A DNA stretch of 53,092 nt, taken from the NCBI GenBank assembly GCA_902775485.1, contig CACYMJ010000008.1, positions 1 through 53,092 on the forward strand, read 5' to 3'. Numbering within the stretch: the first letter of the stretch is position 1; each line of letters starts with the position of its first letter. This DNA is from an uncultured Lachnospiraceae bacterium (GTDB lineage Bacteria; Bacillota; Clostridia; Lachnospirales; Lachnospiraceae). This document shows positions 43,933 to 52,880 of this stretch, one piece after another. The notes below the pieces were generated by a model. That model was not told where the DNA came from, ran no database searches, and saw nothing but the letters and a program-made list of their open reading frames with translations. A program made the translations under genes and the position numbers.

Positions 43933-45225
43933 TTGGAACAGTACATAATAAAGGGTGGAAACCCTTTAGTGGGCGAAGTTGAGATAGGTGGTGCCAAAAA
44001 TGCCGCATTGGGCATTCTTGCTGCATCCGTCATGACAAAAGAGCCCGTCATAATCGAAAATCTGCCCGATGTAAGGGATACAGCCGTTCTCATACAGGCT
44101 ATGGAAAGTGTCGGAACCATAGTAGAACGACTTGATCGTCATACCGTCAGGGTGAATGCTTCCGGAATAGATAACTATACGATCGACGACGGATATATCA
44201 AGAAGATCAGAGCTTCGTACTATATGCTCGGCGCGCTTCTCGGAAGGTTTAACAAAGCCGAGGTAGCACTTCCCGGCGGATGTAATATCGGAAGCAGGCC
44301 TATCGACCAGCACCTGAAGGGATTTAGGGCTCTCGGAGCAAAGGTTGAAGTATCAAGAGGTATGATCTCCGCCAGTACGGAAAATCTTACCGGTAATCAT
44401 ATTTACATGGATGTTGTTACCGTTGGTGCAACGATAAACGTGATGCTTGCGGCTACACTTGCTTCAGGCAAAACGATCATTGAGAACGCCGCAAAGGAGC
44501 CGCATGTAGTTGACGTTGCAAACTTCCTTAACAGCATGGGCGCCAACATAAAGGGAGCCGGTACTGACGTTATCAGGATCAAGGGTGTTGACAGACTTCA
44601 CGGAACAACATACTCGATCATTCCCGATCAGATAGAGGCGGGAACGTTCATGTTTGCCGCAGCCATTACGAAGGGTGATATAACTATCAAAAACATCATC
44701 CCCAAGCATTTAGAGTCCATAAGCGCAAAGCTTATCGAGATCGGATGCGAGATAGAAGAGTTTGATGACTGTCTTCGTGTTGTTGCAGCCAAGAGACTGT
44801 CAAGCACACATGTCAAGACGCTGCCGTATCCGGGATTTCCTACCGATATGCAGCCGCAGATAACGACGACGCTTGCTCTTTCGGAAGGAACGAGCATAGT
44901 CACGGAGAGTATATTTGAAAACAGGTTCAAATATGTCGGCGAGCTCCAGAGAATGGGCGCAAACATTAAGGTCGAAGGCAATACGGCGATCATAGAAGGA
45001 GTGGACGGATTCTGCGGAGCGGGAATATCCGCACCGGACCTTCGAGCTGGAGCTGCTCTTGTTTTGGCGGCGCTTGTTGCGGATGGGATCACGATCATAG
45101 ATGATATAAAATATATTGAGAGAGGTTACGAAGATTTTCCGGAAAAGATGGCTTCGCTGGGAGCTTTCATGGAAAAGGTCGAAACCGAGAGAGATATACA
45201 GAAGTTTAAATTAAAGGTCGGATGA
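43933..45225 (+). CDS. murA: UDP-N-acetylglucosamine 1-carboxyvinyltransferase (MurA)
   Basis: 430 residues. It catalyses the first committed step of peptidoglycan synthesis, adding enolpyruvate from PEP to UDP-GlcNAc. Lys22 (GGAKNAAL) and the fosfomycin-reactive Cys117 (PGGCNIGSRP) are present, so the enzyme should be fosfomycin-sensitive in principle. I chose TTG 43933, behind GAGG, because the promoter lies over the upstream part of the frame. The stop codon sits inside the terminator hairpin. Confidence 0.95.
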   Translation: MEQYIIKGGNPLVGEVEIGGAKNAALGILAASVMTKEPVIIENLPDVRDTAVLIQAMESVGTIVERLDRHTVRVNASGIDNYTIDDGYIKKIRASYYMLGALLGRFNKAEVALPGGCNIGSRPIDQHLKGFRALGAKVEVSRGMISASTENLTGNHIYMDVVTVGATINVMLAATLASGKTIIENAAKEPHVVDVANFLNSMGANIKGAGTDVIRIKGVDRLHGTTYSIIPDQIEAGTFMFAAAITKGDITIKNIIPKHLESISAKLIEIGCEIEEFDDCLRVVAAKRLSSTHVKTLPYPGFPTDMQPQITTTLALSEGTSIVTESIFENRFKYVGELQRMGANIKVEGNTAIIEGVDGFCGAGISAPDLRAGAALVLAALVADGITIIDDIKYIERGYEDFPEKMASLGAFMEKVETERDIQKFKLKVG

Positions 45226-45239
45226 TCCGGCCTTTATTT
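45213..45239 (+). terminator. Terminator overlapping the murA stop codon
   Basis: AAAGGTCGGA (45213-45222) pairs with TCCGGCCTTT (45226-45235) around TGA, which is the stop codon, followed by ATTTG. The tail runs straight into the -35 box of the next gene. Confidence 0.75.
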
Positions 45240-45267
45240 GACATATCATATGACTATTCTTTATAAT
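45238..45267 (+). promoter_or_regulatory. Sigma-A promoter of the HD-GYP gene
   Basis: Consensus TTGACA (45238-45243), an 18-base spacer and TATAAT (45262-45267). Predicted leader about 28 bases. Confidence 0.85.
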
Positions 45268-45300
45268 TATCCTGGTTTTTTATAGTCCAGGGAGATTATT

Positions 45301-46404
45301 GTGAAAAGAGTACGCGTATCGGATCTGCGTCCGGGCATGAAAACTGCGGAGGACGTATTTTCATACAACAACCAAATGATCGTACCGAAAGGTTCAGTTC
45401 TCGACGACAAGATGATCACGCGTCTTGAGTTTTATTCCGTGCTTGCCGTGCGTGTATTGGATGAGAGTGAGGATGATCAGGTGGACGGTTCATCATCCGG
45501 TTCGGGAAGCTCTGATTCCGGCGAGGACCAATCATATTCACAAAGAGTAAAAAACAGTAAACAGTTCAAACAGTTCGAAAAATCATTTCTTGAGACCACA
45601 GAAATATTTAAGGAAAATCTCAGAAGTATTGCCGAGGATGGGGCAGAGATCGACAGCCGTGCCATGATTGACAGTATCACCGGTCTTGTTGAAGGGGATA
45701 TGACCGGGAGCAGTGTGTTTGATATGCTCCATAATATGAGGCAGTATGATGATTTTACATATATGCATTCGATGAATGTCGCACTTATATGTAACGTCTT
45801 TGCAAAATGGCTCAAGATGTCTGAAAGGGATGTGGATATACTGACATTGGGGGGATTGCTTCATGATATAGGCAAGCTCAAGATCCCCGATAATATAATC
45901 CACAAACCCGATAAACTTTCGCCTGCCGAATATAACATAATAAAGACTCATTCGCTTCAGGGATATAATATACTGAAAGATAAGAATATAGATGAAAACG
46001 TCAAGCAGTGTGCGCTGATGCATCATGAGAGAAGTGACGGTTCCGGATATCCGCTTGGTGTGACTGCCGAGAAGATCAACAATTATGCCAAGATAGTTTC
46101 CATTGCGGATGTTTATGATGCCATGACAGCCGCGAGGATATATCGCGGACCGCTATGTCCGTTCAAGGTTATCAGCATTTTCGAATCTGAGGGTCTTCAC
46201 AAATATGACGGTCATTACTTACTGACTTTCCTTGAACATGTGGTAACGACCTATATGAACAACCGCGTCAGGCTTAATAACGGACTGGAAGGGGACGTTA
46301 TCTTTATGAACAGAAACCAGTATTCCAGACCGATGCTCCAATGCGGAGATAAATTCATCGATCTGTCCAAGGAGCCTGATCTGTACATAGAGACGTTTGT
46401 TTGA
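45301..46404 (+). CDS. HD-GYP domain protein, probable cyclic-di-GMP phosphodiesterase
   Basis: 367 residues. An N-terminal region of about 60 residues (VSDLRPGMKTAEDVF, a common HD-GYP partner region) is followed by a Ser/Gly/Asp-rich linker (about 63-78) and an HD-GYP domain with LLHDIGKLKIP (about residue 185) and HHERSDGSGYPLG. These domains hydrolyse c-di-GMP or related cyclic dinucleotides. The GTG start at 45301 lies six bases from AGGGAG. The licD-like gene begins on its stop codon (TGATG). Confidence 0.9.
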   Translation: MKRVRVSDLRPGMKTAEDVFSYNNQMIVPKGSVLDDKMITRLEFYSVLAVRVLDESEDDQVDGSSSGSGSSDSGEDQSYSQRVKNSKQFKQFEKSFLETTEIFKENLRSIAEDGAEIDSRAMIDSITGLVEGDMTGSSVFDMLHNMRQYDDFTYMHSMNVALICNVFAKWLKMSERDVDILTLGGLLHDIGKLKIPDNIIHKPDKLSPAEYNIIKTHSLQGYNILKDKNIDENVKQCALMHHERSDGSGYPLGVTAEKINNYAKIVSIADVYDAMTAARIYRGPLCPFKVISIFESEGLHKYDGHYLLTFLEHVVTTYMNNRVRLNNGLEGDVIFMNRNQYSRPMLQCGDKFIDLSKEPDLYIETFV

Positions 46405-48371
46405 TGAAACCTGAATTTTATGAAGACGAAGTAATAGAGGGATTTTATGTTCCTGCCATGATCAAGAAAGCATGGGGAGCGCAGATGGATGTCCTTGCCG
46501 AAGTGGACAGGATCTGCAGGGAACATGATATCCCTTATTTTGCGGATTGGGGAACACTTCTTGCGGCCATACGCCACAGCGGTTATATCCCATGGGATGA
46601 TGACCTTGACATATCCATGCGCCGGCGTGATTATGAGAGGTTCTTAGGGTATGCCGAAACAGAACTTCCCGATGGATTTAAGGTGATGAACTTTAAAAAT
46701 CATCCCGGACATCATTTCTTTGTTGCCAGGATAGTAGGCAAGCCGAGGATCTGCTTTGAGCAGGACCATCTGACCCGATTCAGGGGATTTCCGTATATTT
46801 GCGGGATAGATCTGTTTGTTCTCGACAACGTCTGCCGTGATCGCAAGAAACAAAATCTTATATCCAAAAAAGCCGAATATGTTGTCACGGTAGCCGACAA
46901 CATAGCAGACGGTATCACAAAAGGCCGGGAAGCAGAGGAACAACTGCGTCAATGTGAGATATATACCGGAGCACGCATTGACAGGAAACTTGCCGGTGAG
47001 AGCCTTCGTATCCGGATGTATGAACTTGTGGAGAAATTGTTCGCATCCGTGCCTGAGGAGGAATCCGATGCACTGGTTCAGATGATGCCGTTTGGCATGT
47101 ACGGAAATGAGAGATACATACCGAAGGAATTTTACGCTCATACAGTAAGACTTGCGTACGAAGATACCACAATGTCTGTGCCGCTTTGTTACGATGCGGT
47201 GATGCGGTATAAATTCGGCAATTACATGCAGATACACAAAACCTGGGAAGGGCATGACTATCCGTTCTTTGCAGGGCAGCATGAGCAGCTTCTTAAAACA
47301 CTGGACTTTGAATATCCGGCGTATAAAGCATCACGCGAAGACATTGTTGCCTCCAAAGATCCCTTATCCACCAGAGAAGACAAGGACGTAAAGGATATAG
47401 TATTCATCCCGTTTGCGCCGAAGTACTGGAAATACATGGAAAAACTGTATATGAAATATGCGGATGATGAAGATGTACGTGTATGGGTCATTCCTATCCC
47501 GTATTATTACAAAAAGTGGGACGGATCTCCGGGTGAAGAGGTATTTGATACGGAAGGCTATCCGTCGGATCTTTATCTTCAGGATTATTCGCAGGTCGAT
47601 CTTGTGGCATTTCATCCTGACATGATAGTGATACAAAATCCGTTTGATGAATGGAACAGCACATATACAGTGCCCCGGGAGTATTATTCATCGAACCTGA
47701 AATTATGTACGGATGAGCTGATATACATTCCGTTTTTTGTTACGGATGATTTTACGAAGGAGCAGGGAAGAGAATACAAAAACATGGATGACTATGTGTG
47801 CATGCCCGGAGTCATCAATGCCGACCGCCTGATACTGCCGTCGGAAACCCTGAAGGAAACATATATCGAAAAGATCATGCAGTTCATATCGTGTGATGAC
47901 AAAGAGGTCAGGACGACACTTGATGGGAAGATAGCGGTATGTCCCGAATATATATATACAAAGGATGACGGAAAGACGGATTCAAAAGCTGATCATGAGA
48001 GCCGTCGGAAAACGATTGTATATTATCTGACGGTCAGTTTCCTGGCAGAAAACAAAGAGCATGCGATCGACAAGATCAACAGAAATCTTGAAGTGTTTGG
48101 GTCCAATGCCGACAGGATCAGGGTGATCTGGATAACGCAGTGTATAAGAGATCATATTGATAGTCTTGATAAGGAAGTTGCAGACGGGTTTTGTGAAGCG
48201 GTGAAGAAATTTGACCGGATGCAGATCGGCGATTACATGGAAGATATTTCCCCAGGGGAAAACTCTAATTATGCGAAAACGTGCGATGCGTATTACGGGG
48301 ATCCATCTTCACTCGCACTGAGGTTTTTCTATGAACACAAACCCGTGATGATAGAAAACGCGCAGATATAA
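46404..48371 (+). CDS. LicD-family protein with large C-terminal extension
   Basis: 655 residues. The N-terminal part (about 25-310) is LicD-like: FADWGTLLAAIRHSGYIPWDDDLDI with the Asp65-67/Asp69 cluster expected for metal-dependent phosphotransfer, as in phosphocholine attachment to teichoic acid or glycans. Residues about 325-655 form a separate domain containing KYADDEDVRVWVIPIPYYYKKW and DLVAFHPDMIVIQNPFDEWN. It resembles CDP-glycerol transferase-like GT-B folds, but this is uncertain. The ATG shares its A with the stop of the HD-GYP gene. A surface-polymer modification role is likely. Confidence 0.85.
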   Translation: MKPEFYEDEVIEGFYVPAMIKKAWGAQMDVLAEVDRICREHDIPYFADWGTLLAAIRHSGYIPWDDDLDISMRRRDYERFLGYAETELPDGFKVMNFKNHPGHHFFVARIVGKPRICFEQDHLTRFRGFPYICGIDLFVLDNVCRDRKKQNLISKKAEYVVTVADNIADGITKGREAEEQLRQCEIYTGARIDRKLAGESLRIRMYELVEKLFASVPEEESDALVQMMPFGMYGNERYIPKEFYAHTVRLAYEDTTMSVPLCYDAVMRYKFGNYMQIHKTWEGHDYPFFAGQHEQLLKTLDFEYPAYKASREDIVASKDPLSTREDKDVKDIVFIPFAPKYWKYMEKLYMKYADDEDVRVWVIPIPYYYKKWDGSPGEEVFDTEGYPSDLYLQDYSQVDLVAFHPDMIVIQNPFDEWNSTYTVPREYYSSNLKLCTDELIYIPFFVTDDFTKEQGREYKNMDDYVCMPGVINADRLILPSETLKETYIEKIMQFISCDDKEVRTTLDGKIAVCPEYIYTKDDGKTDSKADHESRRKTIVYYLTVSFLAENKEHAIDKINRNLEVFGSNADRIRVIWITQCIRDHIDSLDKEVADGFCEAVKKFDRMQIGDYMEDISPGENSNYAKTCDAYYGDPSSLALRFFYEHKPVMIENAQI

Positions 48372-48379
48372 GGTTTTAT

Positions 48380-48409
48380 GTGACAATGCAGGGGACACTG
48401 TGGTATAAT
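48380..48409 (+). promoter_or_regulatory. Promoter of the DUF805 gene
   Basis: GTGACA (48380-48385), an 18-base spacer and TATAAT (48404-48409) with TGG before it (extended -10). The leader is about 60 bases. Confidence 0.65.
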
Positions 48410-48476
48410 ACGAACGTTGAAACCTTTTGATGAGCGCCGTTTGGCGAAACAAAGGCACAAATAGGAGGAAATCAGT

Positions 48477-48848
48477 ATGACATTTATGGAATCGATTCAG
48501 ACCGTATTTCAGAAGTACGCTGTATTTGAGGGAAGAGCAAGAAGAAGCGAGTATTGGTGGTTCTATCTTGGCTATGCAGTAGTAAACGGTGTACTTTCCG
48601 CACTTATCAGAGCGGTAGGAAGTGGTGGTGTAGGAACATTTCTGTCAATCATTTCGGGTATCATCGCACTCGGATGCCTTGTTCCTACGATAGCAGTTAC
48701 GACTCGTCGCCTTCATGACACGGGAAAGAGTGGCTGGTGGCAGCTTCTGTACCTTACATGTATTGGCAGTATCGTAATACTGATCTTCTGTGCACTGGAT
48801 TCACAACCCGGTGACAACCAGTATGGTCCTAATCCCAAGGGAATGTGA
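48477..48848 (+). CDS. DUF805 family small membrane protein
   Basis: 123 residues. The start (FQKYAVFEGRARRSEYWWFYLGY) and the blocks TTRRLHDTGKSGWW and GDNQYGPNPKG are the hallmarks of DUF805 proteins, four-helix membrane proteins of unknown function. AGGAGG precedes the ATG. It forms a single-gene unit bounded by its own promoter and the shared terminator. Confidence 0.93.
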   Translation: MTFMESIQTVFQKYAVFEGRARRSEYWWFYLGYAVVNGVLSALIRAVGSGGVGTFLSIISGIIALGCLVPTIAVTTRRLHDTGKSGWWQLLYLTCIGSIVILIFCALDSQPGDNQYGPNPKGM

Positions 48849-48874
48849 TCGGTCATTACGAAAGTTTTGATATC

Positions 48875-48909
48875 AAAGGCTTCCTGCATTATGCGGGAAG
48901 CCTTTTTTT
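48875..48909. terminator. Bidirectional terminator between DUF805 and thioesterase genes
   Basis: AAAGGCTTCCTGC and GCGGGAAGCCTTT form a long stem with one U-G pair, with T7 after it on the plus strand and TTT on the minus strand. It sits between two convergent genes. Confidence 0.9.
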
Positions 48910-49307
48910 CAGAGTTTAAATGCCGTACCGATAAATAGTGCGACGTCTCTTCCGGTATCGTCTGAAACCTTTACGTTCAGTATTGCCGTGGTTCGGCCGT
49001 TCTTGATGCACTCGGCCCTGGCTATGAGCTTAGTCCCCTTCGGAGCACTTAAGTAATTGATGCTGACCTGCTGTGCTACCGACAGGGAATGTATCTGATT
49101 GGCACATACCGCAAATGCAAGGTCTGCGAGAGTAAAGATCGCTCCACCCATCACACCGCCGTATGCGTTTTTGTGATCGTCCGTAAGGACAACCGAGCAC
49201 TCGCTCCAGTCATCTCCCATAGCGTCAATAACCATTCCGGCATTTGTGGCAAACCGGTCGTTTTTAAAGTGTTCACGTGCTTCTTCAAGTGATGCAAATG
49301 TTCCCAT
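48909..49307 (-). CDS. PaaI-like hotdog-fold thioesterase
   Basis: 132 residues. The block AYGGVMGGAIFTLADLAFAVCAN carries the GG(x)3 loop and Asp/Ala helix of PaaI-type acyl-CoA thioesterases, followed by VSINYLSAPKG. It probably hydrolyses a small acyl-CoA. GGAGG is four bases before the ATG. It has its own promoter on the minus strand. Confidence 0.9.
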   Translation of the reverse strand: MGTFASLEEAREHFKNDRFATNAGMVIDAMGDDWSECSVVLTDDHKNAYGGVMGGAIFTLADLAFAVCANQIHSLSVAQQVSINYLSAPKGTKLIARAECIKNGRTTAILNVKVSDDTGRDVALFIGTAFKL

Positions 49308-49343
49308 GATGCCTCCGATCAGAAAAAAGTTTTATCAGAGCAA

Positions 49344-49372
49344 ATTATAAAACAGATAAAATCGTTTTCCAA
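49344..49372 (-). promoter_or_regulatory. Promoter of the thioesterase gene
   Basis: On the minus strand TTGGAA (49372-49367), a 17-base spacer and TATAAT (49349-49344). Confidence 0.75.
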
Positions 49373-49440
49373 CATTTTCCCGGAAATCAGCTCAAAGTGT
49401 TGTAAATAACATAAAAAAGCATTATGATTTTAGCGTTGTG

Positions 49441-49446
49441 TATAAT
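49441..49446 (+). promoter_or_regulatory. Possible -10 box of the symporter gene
   Basis: TATAAT 29 bases before the ATG; no matching -35 box was found. Confidence 0.4.
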
Positions 49447-49475
49447 ATTTACAGTGTTTCAGAGGAGATTTACGG

Positions 49476-50828
49476 ATGGAGAGAGAAAAGTTCGGATCCA
49501 GAATAGGTTTCATTCTTGTTAGTGCGGGATGTGCCATCGGAATAGGTAATGTATGGAAATTCCCTTATATGGCAGGACAGAACGGCGGAGCGATCTTTGT
49601 TCTGTTCTATATTCTGTTCCTGGTGCTGATGGGTCTGCCGGTCATGACGATGGAGCTGTCTGTCGGACGTGCCAGCAGAAAGAGTGCCGTGCTTTCATAT
49701 AAGGTTCTCGAAAAGGAAGGAAACAAATGGCATATACACGGGTGGTTCTGTATCGCCGGATGTTACTTGCTGATGATGTATTATACAACCGTTTCAGGAT
49801 GGATGCTTTCCTATGCATGGAAGTTTTTGACCGGCAAATTCGATTCGGTCGCATCGGGATCTGCGGGAGATGTATTCGGGGGAATGCTCTCTGACCCGGT
49901 TGGGATGGCAATATTTATGGTCATAACCGTGCTCCTCGGATTCGGTGTTCTTTCGCTCGGTGTACAGAAGGGGCTTGAGAAGGTGACCAAAGTAATGATG
50001 ACGGGCCTTCTGGTTCTGATCATAGTACTGGCAGTCCATTCCGTTATGCTTCCGGGCGCAGCCGAAGGACTGAAATTCTACCTCGCGCCCAATATTGAAA
50101 ATGTTAAGAGCGTTGGTATCTTCAAACTTATAGTAGGGGCAATGAACCAGGCGTTCTTTACGCTCAGTCTCGGTATAGCGGCAATGGAGATATTCGGAAG
50201 TTATATGTCGAAGGACAAATCGATCATGTCCGAATCGATACTGATCATATGCCTTGATACATTCGTGGCACTTTTTGCCGGACTGATAATATTCCCGGCA
50301 TGTTCCGCATACGGTGTATCTCCGGATCAGGGACCTGCGTTGATATTCATGACCCTTCCGGAGCTGTTCATCAATATGCCCGGTGGAAGGATATGGGGAA
50401 CACTGTTTTTCGTATTCATGTCATTTGCAAGTTTTTCAACAGTTACGGCGGTATTTGAAAATCTTGTTGCGTGGCCTACCGATAACTGGGGATGGAGCAG
50501 GAAAAAAAGTGTCATATGCAATCTGATATTTGTTCTTGTTGCCAGCCTTCCGTGTGTCTTCGGATATAACATTTGGTCAGACCTGCATCTGATCGGCGCA
50601 AGGGATGTGCTTGATTCGGAAGATTTTATCGTTAGTAATCTCCTGCTTCCGATAGGAGCGATCGTCTATACATTATTCTGTGTTTCGCGTTACGGCTGGG
50701 GATTTGACAATTACATTGCCGAGGTGAATGAAGGTGAGGGTATTAAGATGTCTGCCAAATTAAAACCCTATCTTACATACGTGCTTCCTGTGCTGATACT
50801 GGTCATAGTGATCACAGGCCTTATTTAA
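49476..50828 (+). CDS. Sodium:neurotransmitter symporter family (NSS) transporter
   Basis: 450 residues with about 11-12 membrane helices. The opening block REKFGSRIGFILVSAGCAIGIGNVWKFPY is the classic NSS signature, holding the substrate and Na+ sites of helix 1. The family imports amino acids (tryptophan, tyrosine, leucine and others) with Na+; the substrate here is unknown. AGGAG precedes the ATG. No terminator separates it from the (GACA) tract and adenylate-forming gene, so the two may be co-transcribed. Confidence 0.93.
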   Translation: MEREKFGSRIGFILVSAGCAIGIGNVWKFPYMAGQNGGAIFVLFYILFLVLMGLPVMTMELSVGRASRKSAVLSYKVLEKEGNKWHIHGWFCIAGCYLLMMYYTTVSGWMLSYAWKFLTGKFDSVASGSAGDVFGGMLSDPVGMAIFMVITVLLGFGVLSLGVQKGLEKVTKVMMTGLLVLIIVLAVHSVMLPGAAEGLKFYLAPNIENVKSVGIFKLIVGAMNQAFFTLSLGIAAMEIFGSYMSKDKSIMSESILIICLDTFVALFAGLIIFPACSAYGVSPDQGPALIFMTLPELFINMPGGRIWGTLFFVFMSFASFSTVTAVFENLVAWPTDNWGWSRKKSVICNLIFVLVASLPCVFGYNIWSDLHLIGARDVLDSEDFIVSNLLLPIGAIVYTLFCVSRYGWGFDNYIAEVNEGEGIKMSAKLKPYLTYVLPVLILVIVITGLI

Positions 50829-50848
50829 TTCTCGGAAAGAAGAAAGAA

Positions 50849-50870
50849 TTGACATATTCCGATAAGGAGG
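50849..50870 (+). promoter_or_regulatory. -35-like box and strong ribosome binding site before the (GACA) tract
   Basis: TTGACA at 50849-50854 has only a weak -10 partner (AACAAT at 50872-50877). AAGGAGG at 50864-50870 lies eight bases before the TTG at 50879, ideal spacing for translation start. This TTG frame stops at TAG 50942-50944 with the present repeat number. Confidence 0.6.
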
Positions 50871-50880
50871 AAACAATCTT

Positions 50881-50924
<44 letters not shown>

Positions 50925-50951
50925 GGGTATCCATCGGTAGATAGGCCGTGG

Positions 50952-52658
50952 TTGAAATATTACCCGGAAGGGGCATTGAATTTTGATTTTCCCAAGATGA
51001 AGGTTTACGACCTCATCTATGAAATGAATAAAAACAGAAGAGATAGTATTGCCCTGGAATATGAAGGAAGAGAAATAACGTATGGAGAGCTGTTTGAAAA
51101 AGTTGATGAGAGAACAGCTTTCTTTCTGGAAAATGGAATAAAAGAAAACGACATTGTAACCATTTCAATGTTAATGTCTCCGGAGTTTGTATATGACTGG
51201 TATGCCTTGGGAAGAATCAATGCAATAAGTAATCTTATAGATCCCAGAACCAGCGTTGAAGGTATAAAGCATTATCTAGAAGAAGCCGAATCCGATTTTA
51301 TAATAAATACAGATTTATTCACGTCCAAGATTGTTAAAGCTATAGATAATAGCAAATATAATTATAGTGTAATAAACCATTCTTTATGCACATCTGCTGA
51401 AAAAATGCCATTTGGATTTGGAACGGTCTGTAAGATCATTGGCTTATACGGCAAATCAGTAGAAAAAAAGGATAATAGATTCGTTAGGAATACAAAGATG
51501 GCAGATCGGAGTATTTTGAATAAATTGCCATCATATAAAGAAGGACAGGCTTTAACGATAGTACATACCGGGGGGACCACCGGAGTGCCCAAAGGGGTAG
51601 TATTGTCGCATGATAACTACAATGCCATGGCTTTCGAGTACAAGAAATCAGAAATCGGGTTTGCACCCAATGACAGATTTTTGCTTATCATGCCGCCTTG
51701 GATAAGCTACGGATCCGGTATGCTTCACATGAGCATGATCATTGGAATGAAAGCGACTATCATCTCGAAGCTGGACTCCAAAAAGATAGCTAACTATGTT
51801 CTGGATTATAAGCCACAGTGGTTTGCCGGAGTACCCGCTCATTATAAGCGTATAGCATCAAGTCCTGAAATAGAAAAAAAGGGCGTTTCGTTTCTGAAGG
51901 CAGGGGCTGTTGGCGGAGATGCAATGTCAGCAGAACTTTATAACAATGTAAATGATTATCTGGTCAAAAATGGGGCAAAGCAAGGTGTATATCCCGGATA
52001 TGCACTGACGGAAGTGACGTCGGCATTTGCTGTTAAACAATTGGGCGATTATAAACCCGGAAGTGTGGGGATACCTTTACCGGGTGGAACAGTTGGAGTT
52101 TTTAAATTTGATGAAGACACCCAAACGGTTAGTGATGAAGAACTATCATATGGCGAGATGGGTGAAATCTGCATGAGAACGCCTAATCAAATGATAGGAT
52201 ATTTCAAAGATGCCGAACAAACAAAGAGTGTGTTACGAAAACACAAAGATGGGCTTATTTGGGTACACACCGGGGATTTGGGACATATAGATCAGGATGG
52301 ATTTATATATGTTGATGGTCGGATAAAAGAAATGATAGTAAGATATGATGGCTTTAAAGTGTATCCATCTGTTATAGAAAAAGAGATTATCAAGAATGCT
52401 GCTGTTTCCCAGTGCAAAGTTGTTGGTATAGATGACAAAAAGCATAAACATGGCCAGATTCCAATGGCATATATCGTAATCAATAAGGAAAAAACAAAGG
52501 ATGATCAGACAATACTTAATGAAATCGAGAATGCCTGCAAAATATCTCTTCCGGAATATTATGTTGAGGGATGTAGGTATAAAACAATTGAAACTATGCC
52601 TCTAACAGCAATAGGGAAGGTCGATTTTAGAGCTTTACAGAAAATGGCCATAAAATAG
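50952..52658 (+). CDS. Class I adenylate-forming enzyme (acyl-CoA/AMP ligase), probably phase-variable
   Basis: 568 residues from TTG 50952 (a start with no ribosome binding site). Motifs: P-loop HTGGTTGVPKG (205-215), GYALTEVTSAF, YGEMGEICMRTPN, HTGDLGHIDQDGFIYVDGRIKEM and the C-terminal catalytic Lys in AIGKVDFRAL. It should activate a carboxylic acid as an acyl-AMP. The in-frame bases before 50952 encode DRPW, so the protein would read RPWLKYYPEG, an N-terminus common in this family. The true start therefore probably lies at TTG 50879, out of frame at 11 GACA units. The gene is visibly richer in AT than its neighbours, suggesting horizontal transfer. The acid and role are unknown; no carrier protein gene is adjacent. 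Confidence 0.85.
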   Translation: MKYYPEGALNFDFPKMKVYDLIYEMNKNRRDSIALEYEGREITYGELFEKVDERTAFFLENGIKENDIVTISMLMSPEFVYDWYALGRINAISNLIDPRTSVEGIKHYLEEAESDFIINTDLFTSKIVKAIDNSKYNYSVINHSLCTSAEKMPFGFGTVCKIIGLYGKSVEKKDNRFVRNTKMADRSILNKLPSYKEGQALTIVHTGGTTGVPKGVVLSHDNYNAMAFEYKKSEIGFAPNDRFLLIMPPWISYGSGMLHMSMIIGMKATIISKLDSKKIANYVLDYKPQWFAGVPAHYKRIASSPEIEKKGVSFLKAGAVGGDAMSAELYNNVNDYLVKNGAKQGVYPGYALTEVTSAFAVKQLGDYKPGSVGIPLPGGTVGVFKFDEDTQTVSDEELSYGEMGEICMRTPNQMIGYFKDAEQTKSVLRKHKDGLIWVHTGDLGHIDQDGFIYVDGRIKEMIVRYDGFKVYPSVIEKEIIKNAAVSQCKVVGIDDKKHKHGQIPMAYIVINKEKTKDDQTILNEIENACKISLPEYYVEGCRYKTIETMPLTAIGKVDFRALQKMAIK

Positions 52659-52683
52659 AGCTATTTTGAGATATTAGTACTTG

Positions 52684-52736
52684 CGACTGCTATAGAGTGA
52701 TGTTATCATAGCATTACTAAAGCAGTCGTTTCTGTT
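52684..52736 (+). terminator. Terminator of the adenylate-forming gene
   Basis: CGACTGCT (52684-52691) pairs with AGCAGTCG (52721-52728), with an inner AGTGATG/CATTACT stem, followed by TTTCTGTTT. Confidence 0.8.
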
Positions 52737-52819
52737 TACGGAATATCGTAACAAATCTGTGTTTCACATCACGCAAACACTTTTATTGAAATTCCTGCTT
52801 TTCAATTACATATCGGTAG

Positions 52820-52850
52820 AGCAGGAAAGTGATGTTCATGTTTTCCTGCT
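52820..52850. repeat. Inverted repeat upstream of the Rpn-like gene
   Basis: AGCAGGAAA (52820-52828) and TTTCCTGCT (52842-52850) form a nine-base-pair stem with a 13-base loop. ATTCCTGCTTTT, a partial third copy, lies at about 52790. Its role is unclear. Confidence 0.45.
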
Positions 52851-52880
52851 TCTTATTTCGTTTCATGGAGGTAAACATGG

